A stretch of 52,364 bases of DNA from a virus (IMGVR_UViG_3300030380_005007:1-52364); one strand, 5' to 3'. Shown: positions 8,636 to 18,614, counted from the stretch's first letter. Numbers and translations: made by a program. Notes: a model not told the origin generated them from the sequence alone.

Positions 8636-9987
8636 TGGCTACAGTAAACCCAGTTTTACAAGGTATAACTAGAGATGAGGCAATATCCGATCCGTTTGTC
8701 AGAGAACTTTATTTTGGATCTGCAGACACACCAGGATTAATAGCGCAAGCAACTCAAGCTGCGCAAAAAGCATATTTAGACCAACCTCCAATATTAGAAC
8801 AAACCGCAGGATTAACTCCAGATGAGTTAAGAGCAAGAGAAGTTGCTAGAGCTGGAATTGGTTCTTTTCAACCATTTTTAAGCAGAGCAGAACAAGCTTA
8901 CGGTAGAGGCCTCGGAGCCTTGCAATCAAGTATTGGTTTTGGCGGCCCTTCGGCTAGGCAGTTGCTTGGATTATCTTTACAACAATACGATCCAAGAATG
9001 GCTGGAACATTTTACGATCCGTTTGAAGAACAAGTTGTTCAGCAAACCATACAAGATACTTTAAAAGCAGCAGCTCAACAAGACATACAACAAAGGGCTT
9101 CTGATATAGCTAGAGGCGGAGAGTCCGCTTTTGGTTCAAGAGCTCGATTAACAGCTGGCGAAAGGCAAGCAGCAATAGGTAGAGGATTAGGGGAAGTTCT
9201 TAGCAACATAAGGTCAGGAGGATTCCAAACTGCTCAACAAAGAGCTCTAGAGGAATTTGACAGACAAAGAAATGCTGCAAGCAGAGCAGCTCAATTACAG
9301 GCTGGATTTGGCGGAGATATCTCAGCAGCACAAAGATTGTTTGGCTCAGATATATCCGGACTAGGTTCTGAAGCGCAAAGATTAAGAGGTATTGACGTTG
9401 GTCAACTTGAGGGATTAGGAGCGACTCAAAGAAATATAGAAGAGCAAAGACTTGCTAGACAATATGCTCAACAACAAGCGCAAAGACAAGCTCCGCTACA
9501 AGCTACTAAATTTATTCAAGGTTTTGCTCCTCAATATGTTTCTGGAAGAACAGACGTTAAAAAAACATACGGAATGCCAGTTGATCCTTTAGGATTAGGA
9601 ATCGGAGCAGCTTTAGGAGCTTACAGAGGTTTAAGAAGAGAACCTCAACCTGATTTATCTGCATATAACAAGGGTATAGCTGACACTGAGGCTGCTAGAA
9701 AAGCAGCAGCAGAAAGAGCAGAGATAGGTCAAAATTTACGTTTACCTAGCTCTATAGGAACTCAACAACAATTCCCAACATCTCAATACGGTTATACTGA
9801 TTACAGCAACATGCTTGTTAATCCGTATCAGCCAACTACAAGTTCTTACGTTCCTGGCAGAGTAAACTTACCTAGTTCTTTACCGGGACAAAGCCCAACA
9901 ATAAATAACCCTAATCCATACGCTGGATTTGATCCAACAAATCCTGGAGCGGGTTTGCCTTATAACGTGTTTGGAGGGACTCCTTGA
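8635..9987 (+). CDS. Ala/Gln-rich internal virion protein candidate
   Basis: The 450-residue product is rich in Ala, Gln and Arg, with long helical stretches between residues about 30 and 310 and a Pro/Asn/Ser-rich C-terminal tail. It starts in the stop codon of the LysM protein (TAATG) and ends in a TGATG overlap with the next gene. Helical, Gln-rich proteins in this position are commonly internal or ejection proteins. No enzyme motif is visible. Confidence 0.6.
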   Translation: MATVNPVLQGITRDEAISDPFVRELYFGSADTPGLIAQATQAAQKAYLDQPPILEQTAGLTPDELRAREVARAGIGSFQPFLSRAEQAYGRGLGALQSSIGFGGPSARQLLGLSLQQYDPRMAGTFYDPFEEQVVQQTIQDTLKAAAQQDIQQRASDIARGGESAFGSRARLTAGERQAAIGRGLGEVLSNIRSGGFQTAQQRALEEFDRQRNAASRAAQLQAGFGGDISAAQRLFGSDISGLGSEAQRLRGIDVGQLEGLGATQRNIEEQRLARQYAQQQAQRQAPLQATKFIQGFAPQYVSGRTDVKKTYGMPVDPLGLGIGAALGAYRGLRREPQPDLSAYNKGIADTEAARKAAAERAEIGQNLRLPSSIGTQQQFPTSQYGYTDYSNMLVNPYQPTTSSYVPGRVNLPSSLPGQSPTINNPNPYAGFDPTNPGAGLPYNVFGGTP

Positions 9988-11471
9988 TGAATGTTTTACA
10001 AAGAAAAATGTTTGCTAAAGGAGACCAAGTAAAAAAATCAAGGGTTATCCCTAGGTTTGAAAACGATACGTTACCGTTAACAGACTTTCAAATTCAAACA
10101 GGTCAAAGAACAAACAGACAAGTAAAGCCTAGAGGGGCTGATCCTCAATTTGATTCTTTTTTAGATAGATACGGAATTACAGCATCTCAGTATGCAGAGG
10201 TACATGGTCTAATAGAACCTGAATCAGGAATGCTTGGATCTGTAACTCCAGAGCTATTCTTTGGACCTGGAGGCTTACAATCTTTAGCCTCAAAAATGTT
10301 TACAACCAAAACTGTCCCTACAGGATTAAGCGGAAAAGTCCAGTTGCCTGCAGGACAACAAGGACCTCTTCAAGTAAAAGAAATTACTAAAGATGTAACA
10401 ACCTTATCTCCTTTTGGTAAAACTGCAACTGTACTACCAGCCACTCTTGCTTTAACTGGATCGAAAGCAGTTGAGGAAGAGGAAGATACTATATCGGATG
10501 ATAAAGAAGTGGATTTGGTAGCGCAAAAAGATTTAGATGTAGATCTAACCTTAAAACCAAGCACGCAAAAACTTTTAGATGAGATAATGGGCAAAAAGAA
10601 AGTTGACCCAGCAGAAGAGCGAAAAAAAGTTGGTAAAGAAGAAATAGATTTTATTGATGCAAGTTTAAAAACACTACAAGACAGAAAAAACCAACAAATA
10701 GCTGCTGTTAACAAAAAGCAACAAGAAAAAGATTACGCAACGATGAATATATTTCTTGAAGAAGTTTCTGCAGCTTTAGCTGAAAGCAGAGGTGATCTTG
10801 GGATTGGTTTATCTCAAGGAGCAGCAAATGCAGCAAAAAGAATGGGCGAAGAAGAAAGAGAAGACGAGCTTGCTTTTATTGATGCTCTAAGTGATCTTGA
10901 TTTAGATGAGGGCGGTTTAGATTTGACTGAATCAAATGTATTAAAAATTTCTGAGAGATATAGAGATGCGGTTTCATCTATTGAAAAACAAGACAATTTA
11001 AGAACAATAATTGGAGAAATGAAGTCTGCAATTAGCGGCGGCAACGTTACCGGATTAACCGGTTTTGTCAGCAGAATGATTGATAACGTAGCAGGTTTTA
11101 CTGGAATTGGAGACGATATTGTTCGTGCCGCTACCTCAGCGAAAGATAAAGGCGAATACATACAGGCTCAAGCAATTCAACAAATACTACAAGAAAGTGG
11201 AAGAACTATTTCTGATAGAGATAGACAACTTATTAAACAAATTGTTGCAAACTTAGAAAATCCTTTTATGGGTAAAGGAAGAGCCGAAGAATCTTTATCA
11301 AGAATTTTAAATAATATAAGAATGTCAGAGGATGAAGCTAGGAAAGAAGTAGAGTTTTTAAGACAAAGATACGGAACAGTAATTCCTCAGCTTGGAATGT
11401 ATGATCAAGCTCTTAGTTCAGCACCAACAACAGAACCAGAATATAATCTAGACGACGTTATAACAGGATAA
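9987..11471 (+). CDS. Helical virion protein of the ejection group
   Basis: I place the start at the ATG at 9987 because it overlaps the upstream stop (TGATG) and has GGAGGG upstream; the frame could extend three bases to a TTG. The 494-residue product has acidic, Lys-rich helices between about residues 160 and 300 and is likely coiled-coil. Its gene lies between two other large virion proteins of unknown function. An internal or ejected role is inferred from the neighbourhood. Confidence 0.6.
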   Translation: MNVLQRKMFAKGDQVKKSRVIPRFENDTLPLTDFQIQTGQRTNRQVKPRGADPQFDSFLDRYGITASQYAEVHGLIEPESGMLGSVTPELFFGPGGLQSLASKMFTTKTVPTGLSGKVQLPAGQQGPLQVKEITKDVTTLSPFGKTATVLPATLALTGSKAVEEEEDTISDDKEVDLVAQKDLDVDLTLKPSTQKLLDEIMGKKKVDPAEERKKVGKEEIDFIDASLKTLQDRKNQQIAAVNKKQQEKDYATMNIFLEEVSAALAESRGDLGIGLSQGAANAAKRMGEEEREDELAFIDALSDLDLDEGGLDLTESNVLKISERYRDAVSSIEKQDNLRTIIGEMKSAISGGNVTGLTGFVSRMIDNVAGFTGIGDDIVRAATSAKDKGEYIQAQAIQQILQESGRTISDRDRQLIKQIVANLENPFMGKGRAEESLSRILNNIRMSEDEARKEVEFLRQRYGTVIPQLGMYDQALSSAPTTEPEYNLDDVITG

Positions 11472-11474
11472 AAA

Positions 11475-14400
11475 ATGGCCATAAAAATAAGATTACCGAA
11501 TGGCCGTTACATCAAGGTTGAAACTGACGATCCTAGAAACGCCCAAGCAAAAGCTCAAGAATACTACAATAACGGTGGTAGAGGTTTTGTTGATAAAAAA
11601 ACAAGAAATCTAGCGGCTGAATATGATAAAAGGTTTGATTACGATTCAGGCGTTCAAGCGCCTTGGTTGCGTACAAAGCTTGCGGCGATGGAAACTCTTG
11701 GCGGTAAAGAAAAAGTATTAGAAGACGCTGTTGGATCAGATGGCTTTACTAGAGATAGCTCAGGCAGTTTAGCGCTTACGCCTTTAGGAATGGAAAGGCT
11801 CGGTTTTGACGCTACTGGAAAAAATGTAATTATTGATGAAAGTGGTCTTTCAATGAATGACCTTGTTGATTTTGCTGGAGCTTTAGGGCCAATAGCTGGA
11901 TCTATCCTAGGTAGCGTTGTTACAAGAGGAAGAATAAAACCATCTTATCCTGGAATTAAAAATATGACTCTTAAAGATTTGGGTAAAATATCTTTAGGGA
12001 CAGGTACAGGAGCAGCTGGCGGTAAATATGTAGAAGAAGGAATAGAGTACGTTGCTGGCTTGCAAGATCAAGGAGTAGCTGACTTAGCAAAATTAGGAGC
12101 TACAGAATTTGCTATAGGTGCTGGAGGAGAATTTTTGTTTGGAGCAGCAGCCAAAGGATTAAAGGCTTCACTTGGTCAAAATGCTTTAGCAAGGGGAGCT
12201 GTAGGAACGAGAGCTGTCAAGGAAGCAGCATCTTTAGCCAAAGGTGTTAAAGATGAAGCTACTGGAAAAGTTTACAAAGGAGCTACGGCAATTGCAGGAT
12301 TAGAAAGCCCCATTACAGGTCAATTACAACCTATCTTAGAAGCGATTACAAAGTATAAAGGCAGAGAAGATAATTTAGCAAAATCTTTGCTAGCTACTCT
12401 AAAAAACCTGTATCGAAAAACAAATGACTTAACAGCAGATTACAACGTTACGATTGATGATTTAAGAAAAGAAGGATTTGCAGATGTATTTTCTCAAGTT
12501 GAATCAGGAAGACTTTTAAGAGAAGGCTTGTTAGATACTTTAAATAAATTAGAAAGCAAGGCTGACGTTGCCTCCGGTCAAGTAACTCAATCAGCAAATC
12601 AGATAATCAAAGATTTTGACGCTTTTGCAGAACCTGCAACATCTCAAGCAGGAAACGACATTAGAGAGTTTGCAGTAAACGCGTATGCTTCTTGGGATGA
12701 AACGGTTGATTCATTATATGAACCTTTACAAAACTTTTTTAAAGTTCCAACAAACGTTAAAAAGCTTTTTCCAGAAGGAACATCTGGAGCTGAAATGGCT
12801 GATGCAATTAAGTTAATACCTAAAGAATCATTGCTTGAGCCTATAGAATTTATAAACGCTGCACCTTTAAGAGCACAAGCATCTCAATTAAGAAAATCCG
12901 TATTAAAAGGTGTAGATGAAGATGATCCTTTGTTTAAAGATTTGATGTATCTAGAAAATATTGGAGGCGCCGACGGCAATATGTCTTTGGACGCTTTATT
13001 AAAAATAAGAAAAGATTTAGCAAGTAAGTTAAGAGTAACAGGTAATAATGGCCAGCCTGCAAAATATGCGGGTCTTGACAGTAAAGAAAGACAAAAACTT
13101 TTAACAACTGTTAACAATATGTTTAAAAACATTGAAGACGGAAGTGAACTTGCAGTTGGAATGGCTAGACAAGCTTTTGAAAATGCTGCTGAAAATGTTC
13201 AATCGTTAAGAAGAGCCCAAGGATCAAGGGGCGGTAGACCAACTAAAGCAGAAAACGAATACATATCAGATTTACTAAGAAGAGCTGAAGACGCTGGGAA
13301 AATAAGTACTTATATAAAAGGACTAAAAATTGCTAACGGTTATTTTAGTAAAGGGTTCCAAGCTTTTGATGATGTTAATTTTAGAAAAATTTTAAATGAT
13401 GCTTCGGCTGGCGGCGCCGACGTAGACCAAATAGTTTCTAGTCTTGTTATTGGCAAGAAAAACAACGGAGAAAAACTATCAAAGCTTTTAAGCACGCTTG
13501 ACTCTGCAACTGCAGGTATAAGAGGTACTTACGATGAAACCGGCAGATTAGTTAGGGGTGCTCCTAAAGAAAGAGTTGCCTTAACAATACCAAAAGAGCA
13601 GAAAAGAATATTAGCAGAATTGGATATAAAAGTTAATGAGCCAGTTTTTGCAAACTCGCAAAATACTTTAGATATTTTGCAGAAAGAATATTTTAGAAAC
13701 ATTGTAAAAAATTTAGACCCAGACGCTCCTGTTAATTACGCCAACCTAGCCAAACAAATTAATGATCTTGGCACAACTACAGATGTTTTATTTCCTAACG
13801 GACTTAAAAGACAATTAGTTCAAGAGCTAATGGATGCTGACAATATGGTTAATACTGGATCAGTAAAAGAGCTTGAAGAGCTTTTAAAAACAGCTAAGTC
13901 AGGTGACGATATAGCGGACGCTGTAAGACAGAAAATAGCAGCAAATGCAGAGGTAGATCAATTAAGAACATCTGAGATTGTAAGAAGAATGGATCAGTTG
14001 GATACAGAAGAAATAGTTTCTACTTTATTTAAAAAAGGCAACGTTGATGAAATAAGACTTGTAAAAGAAACTCTTGGACCAGACAGTGAAAAATTTAAGC
14101 AATTTCAGGTAGGCGCGATGAACAAAATAATAACTGACGTTGTTAATCCTGGAGAAGACGTTGTTACAAAACTTTTCAACGAAGGAAAATTTTCTACTCT
14201 AGTTGATGAATACGAATCAGTTTTACGAGAAACATTTGGTGACGATCAGTTTAAGTTGATGCAAAAAGCTGCGGACTCAATTAAATACGCCATGACAGCA
14301 GAAAAAAAAGCTGGAGGAGGAACTTTGTTCACTCAAGCGTTTGTTATGAGATACATTTTTAATCCTATAGGCGCTTTAAGAGTTTTCACTCCTTTTAGAA

Positions 14401-14786
14401 TTTTTGCTACAGCTTTAGGATCACCTACTATAATAAGATATCTTGCCGGAGAAATATCTGATAAAGAAATGTTAAAAAGAGCTCCATCTTTATTAAGAGA
14501 TTTTGGTTACACAAGACCTATTACTAAAAGCATGCTTACGCAAACTCTTGCAGAGGGTGCAGAAGATGCTACACAAGAAGCAACTAGATATAGCGAAACA
14601 GACGGCGTTGATCCAAACATACCGTTAGGATCAGTACAATTACCTAAACAGCAAACTGCAAGTCTTGATTTACCAGAGGTTGAAGCACCTGCATCACAAA
14701 GACAAACTGTTGGCGGTCGAGCTGTTCCAGCCTCTTTAATATCAGATCCAATAACAAGAGATTTAGCTAATCTGCTAGGTCAGTAG
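11475..14786 (+). CDS. Large internal virion (ejection-type) protein
   Basis: The 1103-residue product is the longest in the window and the last gene of the rightward structural operon. It opens with IKIRLPNGRYIKVETDD and continues with mostly helical sequence, plus a hydrophobic Gly-rich segment near residues 135-160 and another near 950-990 (MRYIFNPIGALRVFTPFRIF). Such size, helicity and embedded membrane-like segments are typical of podovirus proteins ejected into the cell envelope. No lytic transglycosylase motif is evident. Its last 20 bases overlap the convergent gene at 14767-15195. Confidence 0.6.
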   Translation: MAIKIRLPNGRYIKVETDDPRNAQAKAQEYYNNGGRGFVDKKTRNLAAEYDKRFDYDSGVQAPWLRTKLAAMETLGGKEKVLEDAVGSDGFTRDSSGSLALTPLGMERLGFDATGKNVIIDESGLSMNDLVDFAGALGPIAGSILGSVVTRGRIKPSYPGIKNMTLKDLGKISLGTGTGAAGGKYVEEGIEYVAGLQDQGVADLAKLGATEFAIGAGGEFLFGAAAKGLKASLGQNALARGAVGTRAVKEAASLAKGVKDEATGKVYKGATAIAGLESPITGQLQPILEAITKYKGREDNLAKSLLATLKNLYRKTNDLTADYNVTIDDLRKEGFADVFSQVESGRLLREGLLDTLNKLESKADVASGQVTQSANQIIKDFDAFAEPATSQAGNDIREFAVNAYASWDETVDSLYEPLQNFFKVPTNVKKLFPEGTSGAEMADAIKLIPKESLLEPIEFINAAPLRAQASQLRKSVLKGVDEDDPLFKDLMYLENIGGADGNMSLDALLKIRKDLASKLRVTGNNGQPAKYAGLDSKERQKLLTTVNNMFKNIEDGSELAVGMARQAFENAAENVQSLRRAQGSRGGRPTKAENEYISDLLRRAEDAGKISTYIKGLKIANGYFSKGFQAFDDVNFRKILNDASAGGADVDQIVSSLVIGKKNNGEKLSKLLSTLDSATAGIRGTYDETGRLVRGAPKERVALTIPKEQKRILAELDIKVNEPVFANSQNTLDILQKEYFRNIVKNLDPDAPVNYANLAKQINDLGTTTDVLFPNGLKRQLVQELMDADNMVNTGSVKELEELLKTAKSGDDIADAVRQKIAANAEVDQLRTSEIVRRMDQLDTEEIVSTLFKKGNVDEIRLVKETLGPDSEKFKQFQVGAMNKIITDVVNPGEDVVTKLFNEGKFSTLVDEYESVLRETFGDDQFKLMQKAADSIKYAMTAEKKAGGGTLFTQAFVMRYIFNPIGALRVFTPFRIFATALGSPTIIRYLAGEISDKEMLKRAPSLLRDFGYTRPITKSMLTQTLAEGAEDATQEATRYSETDGVDPNIPLGSVQLPKQQTASLDLPEVEAPASQRQTVGGRAVPASLISDPITRDLANLLGQ

Positions 14787-15195
14787 ATTTTTCTTCGTAA
14801 ATCTTCCAATTTTTTTTAAGAACATCTAACCACTTTTCCATATCCATAACCGTAACAGCGTCATTATTAACGGGCCATTCAGGATTAATTGCATGTAACG
14901 GAACGCATACGCGAATCGGTTTTCTATTATATTTAAAGACTAAAACGGGAATTCTTTGGTCAGCCGCTGCACATACCTGCTCCCACCATCCTGACTGGTA
15001 CCAATCGCCTGACTTATAGAATTTACATTCCACAGCATGATAAGGAATATTGATATCGCATAAATTGTTCGTCTGGTATTGATCAAGATTCCTCTTACAA
15101 ATATAGTTAATTTTTTCTGACTCGAAAAAAGAATTGAGTATTTTAGCAACCTCTCGCTCAAAGGTCGCCCCCTTGTTCCTAGAATTCACAGACAT
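14767..15195 (-). CDS. Holliday-junction-resolvase-like PD-(D/E)XK nuclease
   Basis: The 142-residue product starts NKGATFEREVAKIL, the first helix typical of small resolvase-type nucleases (E13), followed by D47 and an E-x-K strand (AVECKF, E56 and K58). This is the PD-(D/E)XK active-site order. It is the last gene of the leftward primase operon, fitting a role in resolving replication or recombination intermediates before packaging. Its 3' end overlaps the convergent ejection-protein gene. Substrate preference is inferred from family appearance only. Confidence 0.75.
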   Translation of the reverse strand: MSVNSRNKGATFEREVAKILNSFFESEKINYICKRNLDQYQTNNLCDINIPYHAVECKFYKSGDWYQSGWWEQVCAAADQRIPVLVFKYNRKPIRVCVPLHAINPEWPVNNDAVTVMDMEKWLDVLKKNWKIYEEKSTDLAD

Positions 15196-15206
15196 GTTAC
15201 TTTTGT

Positions 15207-15365
15207 TCAGCTAGATAAGCTAATTGGTTTATTGTCTTCGGTTGTAAAGTCATTATCTTCTTCCTTTCTACGTTCATTTATTAATCTCTTCCATTCATCA
15301 TATCGATAGTATGTTTTATCGACATCATCCCAAATTAATCCTAAATATACCCAATCTTTTTCCAT
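15207..15365 (-). CDS. Small acidic hypothetical protein
   Basis: This 52-residue frame fills the space between the two nuclease genes on the same strand. The product is Trp/Tyr/Asp-rich (KDWVYLGLIWDDVDK, then YDEWKRLINERRKEE). No strong ribosome binding site is visible, but the composition looks coding and the gene fits the otherwise gap-free operon. Function unknown. Confidence 0.5.
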   Translation of the reverse strand: MEKDWVYLGLIWDDVDKTYYRYDEWKRLINERRKEEDNDFTTEDNKPISLSS

Positions 15366-15380
15366 AAGGTTAATTTAACA

Positions 15381-15863
15381 TTATTTCTTCTTCTTCACCA
15401 ATCCCATCTCTTCTCGATCAAATCCAAGGGGATGAGGTGAGAGACATTCAAGCTCGTCTTTGTTGAAATGTATGTACGGCTCTGAATCCTCTTCATAGAC
15501 AGGCTCTGCGACCGTTCCAAAGCGTACATCGTAAGGATAGTCAGCTCTCCAAGTATGGCTATAAACGCTGTCAGTCATTGCGTAAACAATTACAAAAGGA
15601 TAATTAGTAGCCTGGGACAAAGCTGCGCCCATACGTAATTTACTTGCTGATAAAATGATCGTATCGTACTTATCAATCGGAAATGTTCTGCATTTAACCT
15701 CCATCCAAAATGAAACTTCCTTTGATTCGCACCAGTAATCTAGACCATAACTAACTGGCAATTTGTTGCATCTAACATTCCAGAGGCCCTCAATAAAACC
15801 AGCCACACGCTCTTCACGCTTTTGGTCATTAACTGTCTCCATCTTTGGTTTAGGTGTTTCCAT
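15381..15863 (-). CDS. Second PD-(D/E)XK nuclease-like protein of the primase operon
   Basis: The 160-residue product carries a nuclease-like core: E18 in the first helix, D42 (SYGLDYW) and an E-x-K strand (WMEVKCRTF, E55 and K57). The start is supported by GGAG eight bases upstream. The C-terminal 60 residues are not recognised. It resembles small phage resolvase or restriction-fold proteins, but which reaction it catalyses cannot be told. It sits between a small membrane protein and another nuclease, all transcribed leftwards. Confidence 0.65.
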   Translation of the reverse strand: METPKPKMETVNDQKREERVAGFIEGLWNVRCNKLPVSYGLDYWCESKEVSFWMEVKCRTFPIDKYDTIILSASKLRMGAALSQATNYPFVIVYAMTDSVYSHTWRADYPYDVRFGTVAEPVYEEDSEPYIHFNKDELECLSPHPLGFDREEMGLVKKKK

Positions 15864-16077
15864 CTAACTCTCCTTTTTTAAAAGTAATTCTGACAATATA
15901 TTTACGAATGATAGCAATCAAAGTAAATACAGTCGTTTGGATTATCGAGGTGGTCAGCAAAGTAACTTCTAAAAAATTGCAGACATTTAAAAGAATATAA
16001 GATACCGGCAAAGCAATTATTATTCCTACGGCAACATCGCTGAGGCTTTCCTTCATCGCGTATCGATCAATCTTCAT
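15850..16077 (-). CDS. Two-helix membrane protein, DUF7220-like
   Basis: I choose the ATG at 16077, which lies in the last codons of the primase gene; the frame extends upstream only to a TTG. The 75-residue product has two transmembrane helices (about 14-34 and 41-60) separated by a short turn and ends in a basic tail. This layout (MKESLSDVAVGIIIALPVSY, then a second helix and IRKYIVR) resembles the DUF7220 phage membrane proteins. Function unknown. Confidence 0.6.
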   Translation of the reverse strand: MKIDRYAMKESLSDVAVGIIIALPVSYILLNVCNFLEVTLLTTSIIQTTVFTLIAIIRKYIVRITFKKGELDGNT

Positions 16078-18190
16078 CAAAAAATTCAGGATCAATTGCA
16101 ACAATACGTTTTGTTGGTCGACCTGTTCCTTTGGCTCTCATATCCTTTTCTTGTATTTCGCCTGAGTTCTTCAAGCGTTCAATAATTTCTTTGACTTCAT
16201 ATGACTTCATTGATCTAAATATTTCACGTCGATCAATATCTCTTTTTGAGATACCCCAATCGCCTTGACTACGAATGAAGTTGAGTATTTGTTTGATACG
16301 TCCTTCCATTTCTGAACCTGCAACTTTATCTCTACAGTTTTCTATCAATACTTGATCGTAGTAATTAACATAATTAATTGCCCAAAGAGTCACATCAGCG
16401 TTGATTTGTTTTGCGTTGCGATCATCAGCTAGAGCACATATCAAAGCTAAACGCATCGACTTCTCACGCGTTCTTGATAGCAACACTTCCAAGCCTTCTT
16501 TTTCTAATTTATTTTGTTGGTCAACAAGATCGTAAGCTAAGCGCTCAAGCAAGCTTTTACTTTCATCTGAGAATGGAATGACACGTTGTTTAAAATCGAT
16601 CTCTGCATTGTTCATTGATATTTGCTCCATTTCATTTTTAGCTTGACGAACATGTTGGACCCAATCCGTTGTTGATCTTGGAGGTTCTACAAATGGCTTC
16701 ATCTTGCCTACTGTTCTTGGTAGATGTGATTCCGTTACGATAAACCTGTTAAGGAATCCGTCAACGATACGACCGGTTGAGAGCGCACCGTAAAAATTCT
16801 TTGGTACGCTCATACCGACCAACGTTATTGCAGGTTTGATAGTTGACCTATCTAGCACTTCTTTTTGTTGTTTCTGCGTTAACGTCATCATCGAATAGTT
16901 GTCAGGGCGTAGGACACCATGACATCTTCCCCATGTCTCCATAAGAACTTGTAAAGCATCTTCTTTGTTTGAATTACTTGCATTAGAAATACTTTCAAGC
17001 CTTTTACCAAATTCATCCATTACAGTTATATGGGCTGGCTTATGTCTAAGCAAAGAGTAAATAGCACCACTTGATGTGTAACCATCTCCTGCCAACAAGT
17101 CTATCTGCTCAGCTTTTTCAAGAATAGCTTCTATAACTGTCTTAACGTTTTCTTTTCCTTGTCCTGATTTAGCAATACACATAAAGAACAAAGATGAAAA
17201 GTTATTCATATCTGTCTTATATATTCTTCCTAAAGCGACAGATGCTAATGCAATTGATGCTTGTAAATTGATTGCAGGCTGAGATATTTGAGCTATGTCT
17301 TCTGCGTAATTATAAACGTCACTTATAATCCCTGGTGGCTTATATAAGTCATTAGGCTCAACGATATCAATTTGTTTAGATATATATGCAGGAGCCTGCT
17401 GGTTTTTTCTTTCGTGCGTTTTTTGAATACTATTAACGGTAGTTTGTATTTCTGATTGCGGAAGTGGTGGATCGTTTTGTTCGTTCCAAGAATTTACAAA
17501 AAAGTGAACGAAATCTAAATTAAGGTTTTTAGCAATTAAGTATCCTGCTAATCTTGCAGCTTGATCATTTCTTGATCCTTCGGTTACGCCGTCAAGCGAA
17601 AGGGGAGTTGCTATGGGTTTTCCATTTACTTTCTCTGCCCCCGTAATCTTTACCCAAAGATCTTTGGTAAAGTCAGGAAGGTCTTCTATCTCATTGAGTT
17701 CCCAATCATGGATGATTGTGGGTTCATAAATGGCTCCTGTTGCATGTATATTGTGTGGTGCAACGATTAGCCCACCAACTCCCCTAATATCAATTAATTT
17801 ATCAGGATCGTGATCTTGGCCTCTTCTAGCTACGTAGGTAGTAAAGTTTTCAGGGTTATTGTAATAGTAGTGAACGCCTTTACCAGTGGCTACTTTAAAA
17901 GGTGTTACAGGTAAATTATTATCTGCCCAATTCACCGCTTCAGGTGTATCAGCATCTACTACAATAAATTTTCCGGTAACAAGAGCTACTACTAAATCAT
18001 CTCTCCCCTTGAACCATTTTTCAATTTCTGCGGTCGTTGGCTGGGTCTGTTGAAACCTTTGCCAACCGCCTAACTCTTTAGGTGGTACTTTATTTGATCT
18101 TAATAAAGGTACGACACTAATGCCTTCTTCATGGTAGGCAAGAGCTAAGTCCAACGCAGAATCTTGCGCTGTTACGTTTATATGAAACAC
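16067..18190 (-). CDS. Bifunctional primase-polymerase / helicase
   Basis: The 707-residue enzyme combines three parts. Residues about 10-160 form an archaeo-eukaryotic primase (Prim-Pol) domain with VVDADT (D79, D81), GVHYYY (H107) and LIDIRGVGGLIVAP (D134). Residues about 195-260 resemble the primase C-terminal domain (EGSRNDQAARLAGYL). Residues about 290-600 resemble a DUF3987-type helicase, with Walker A AKSGQGKEN near 340-348 and Walker B HITVMDEF near 387-394. It starts with GTG. With no DNA polymerase gene in the window, it probably initiates, and perhaps performs, phage DNA synthesis. Confidence 0.9.
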   Translation of the reverse strand: MFHINVTAQDSALDLALAYHEEGISVVPLLRSNKVPPKELGGWQRFQQTQPTTAEIEKWFKGRDDLVVALVTGKFIVVDADTPEAVNWADNNLPVTPFKVATGKGVHYYYNNPENFTTYVARRGQDHDPDKLIDIRGVGGLIVAPHNIHATGAIYEPTIIHDWELNEIEDLPDFTKDLWVKITGAEKVNGKPIATPLSLDGVTEGSRNDQAARLAGYLIAKNLNLDFVHFFVNSWNEQNDPPLPQSEIQTTVNSIQKTHERKNQQAPAYISKQIDIVEPNDLYKPPGIISDVYNYAEDIAQISQPAINLQASIALASVALGRIYKTDMNNFSSLFFMCIAKSGQGKENVKTVIEAILEKAEQIDLLAGDGYTSSGAIYSLLRHKPAHITVMDEFGKRLESISNASNSNKEDALQVLMETWGRCHGVLRPDNYSMMTLTQKQQKEVLDRSTIKPAITLVGMSVPKNFYGALSTGRIVDGFLNRFIVTESHLPRTVGKMKPFVEPPRSTTDWVQHVRQAKNEMEQISMNNAEIDFKQRVIPFSDESKSLLERLAYDLVDQQNKLEKEGLEVLLSRTREKSMRLALICALADDRNAKQINADVTLWAINYVNYYDQVLIENCRDKVAGSEMEGRIKQILNFIRSQGDWGISKRDIDRREIFRSMKSYEVKEIIERLKNSGEIQEKDMRAKGTGRPTKRIVAIDPEFFDED

Positions 18191-18192
18191 TA

Positions 18193-18522
18193 CTAACTCG
18201 TTTCTTCAAGTGGTCCATAGATAGATTCAAAGTCAAGCTTACCTCCAGACGCTTGTATTATTTTTTTTGCTTGTTTAATAGAAGGTTGACGTAAACCATA
18301 CCTCCACGATTTTGTTGTTGCTGGTGAGCAACCGAATAATTCAGCCGCTGGCTCAGTGCCAATGAACTCAATATATTCTTTAAGAGTATATCTCTTCACT
18401 TCTCTCTCCTTGTATTGTGGTTCTAATTTATTACTTAGAAATACTGAAAGCTCTTTTTCTGATAGAGTGATTGTTCTCCATAGATAGTTTACTTTCCATT
18501 GATCTTTATGTACTTCGTTCAT
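18193..18522 (-). CDS. Cro/CI-like helix-turn-helix regulator
   Basis: The 109-residue product has a C-terminal helix-turn-helix at about residues 55-95 (PAAELFGCSPATTKSWRYGL, then SIKQAKKIIQASGG). I place the start at the ATG at 18522 rather than the upstream TTG. It is the first gene of the leftward primase operon and faces the Sak4 operon across an 84-base divergent promoter region, a common position for an autoregulating phage switch protein. Its operator may be the TTGTAA-rich spacer or the CTACAA-type palindromes near 29.0 and 31.2 kb; this is inference. Confidence 0.7.
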   Translation of the reverse strand: MNEVHKDQWKVNYLWRTITLSEKELSVFLSNKLEPQYKEREVKRYTLKEYIEFIGTEPAAELFGCSPATTKSWRYGLRQPSIKQAKKIIQASGGKLDFESIYGPLEETS

Positions 18523-18557
18523 ATGATACAACCCGTTAATTATTTTGTTGTGACATA

Positions 18558-18586
18558 TTGTAATTGTAAAAAATATAAAATAAAAT
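18558..18586 (+). promoter_or_regulatory. Candidate sigma70-type promoter for the Sak4 operon
   Basis: A -35 like TTGTAA (18558-18563), a 17-base spacer and a -10 like TAAAAT (18581-18586) precede an AAAGGAG ribosome binding site and the ATG at 18615. On the other strand TTTACA plus a 17-base spacer and CAAAAT could drive the regulator gene. The region is very AT-rich, so chance matches are possible. Confidence 0.5.
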
Positions 18587-18614
18587 ACCTTTTATAAAAA
18601 AAAGGAGAAGATAT

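Noticed and set aside
10370-11161. Long minus-strand frames inside the virion genes (for example 10370-10714 and 10814-11161)
   Set aside because: They are antisense shadows of good plus-strand genes, Ser/Ile-rich with no ribosome binding sites.
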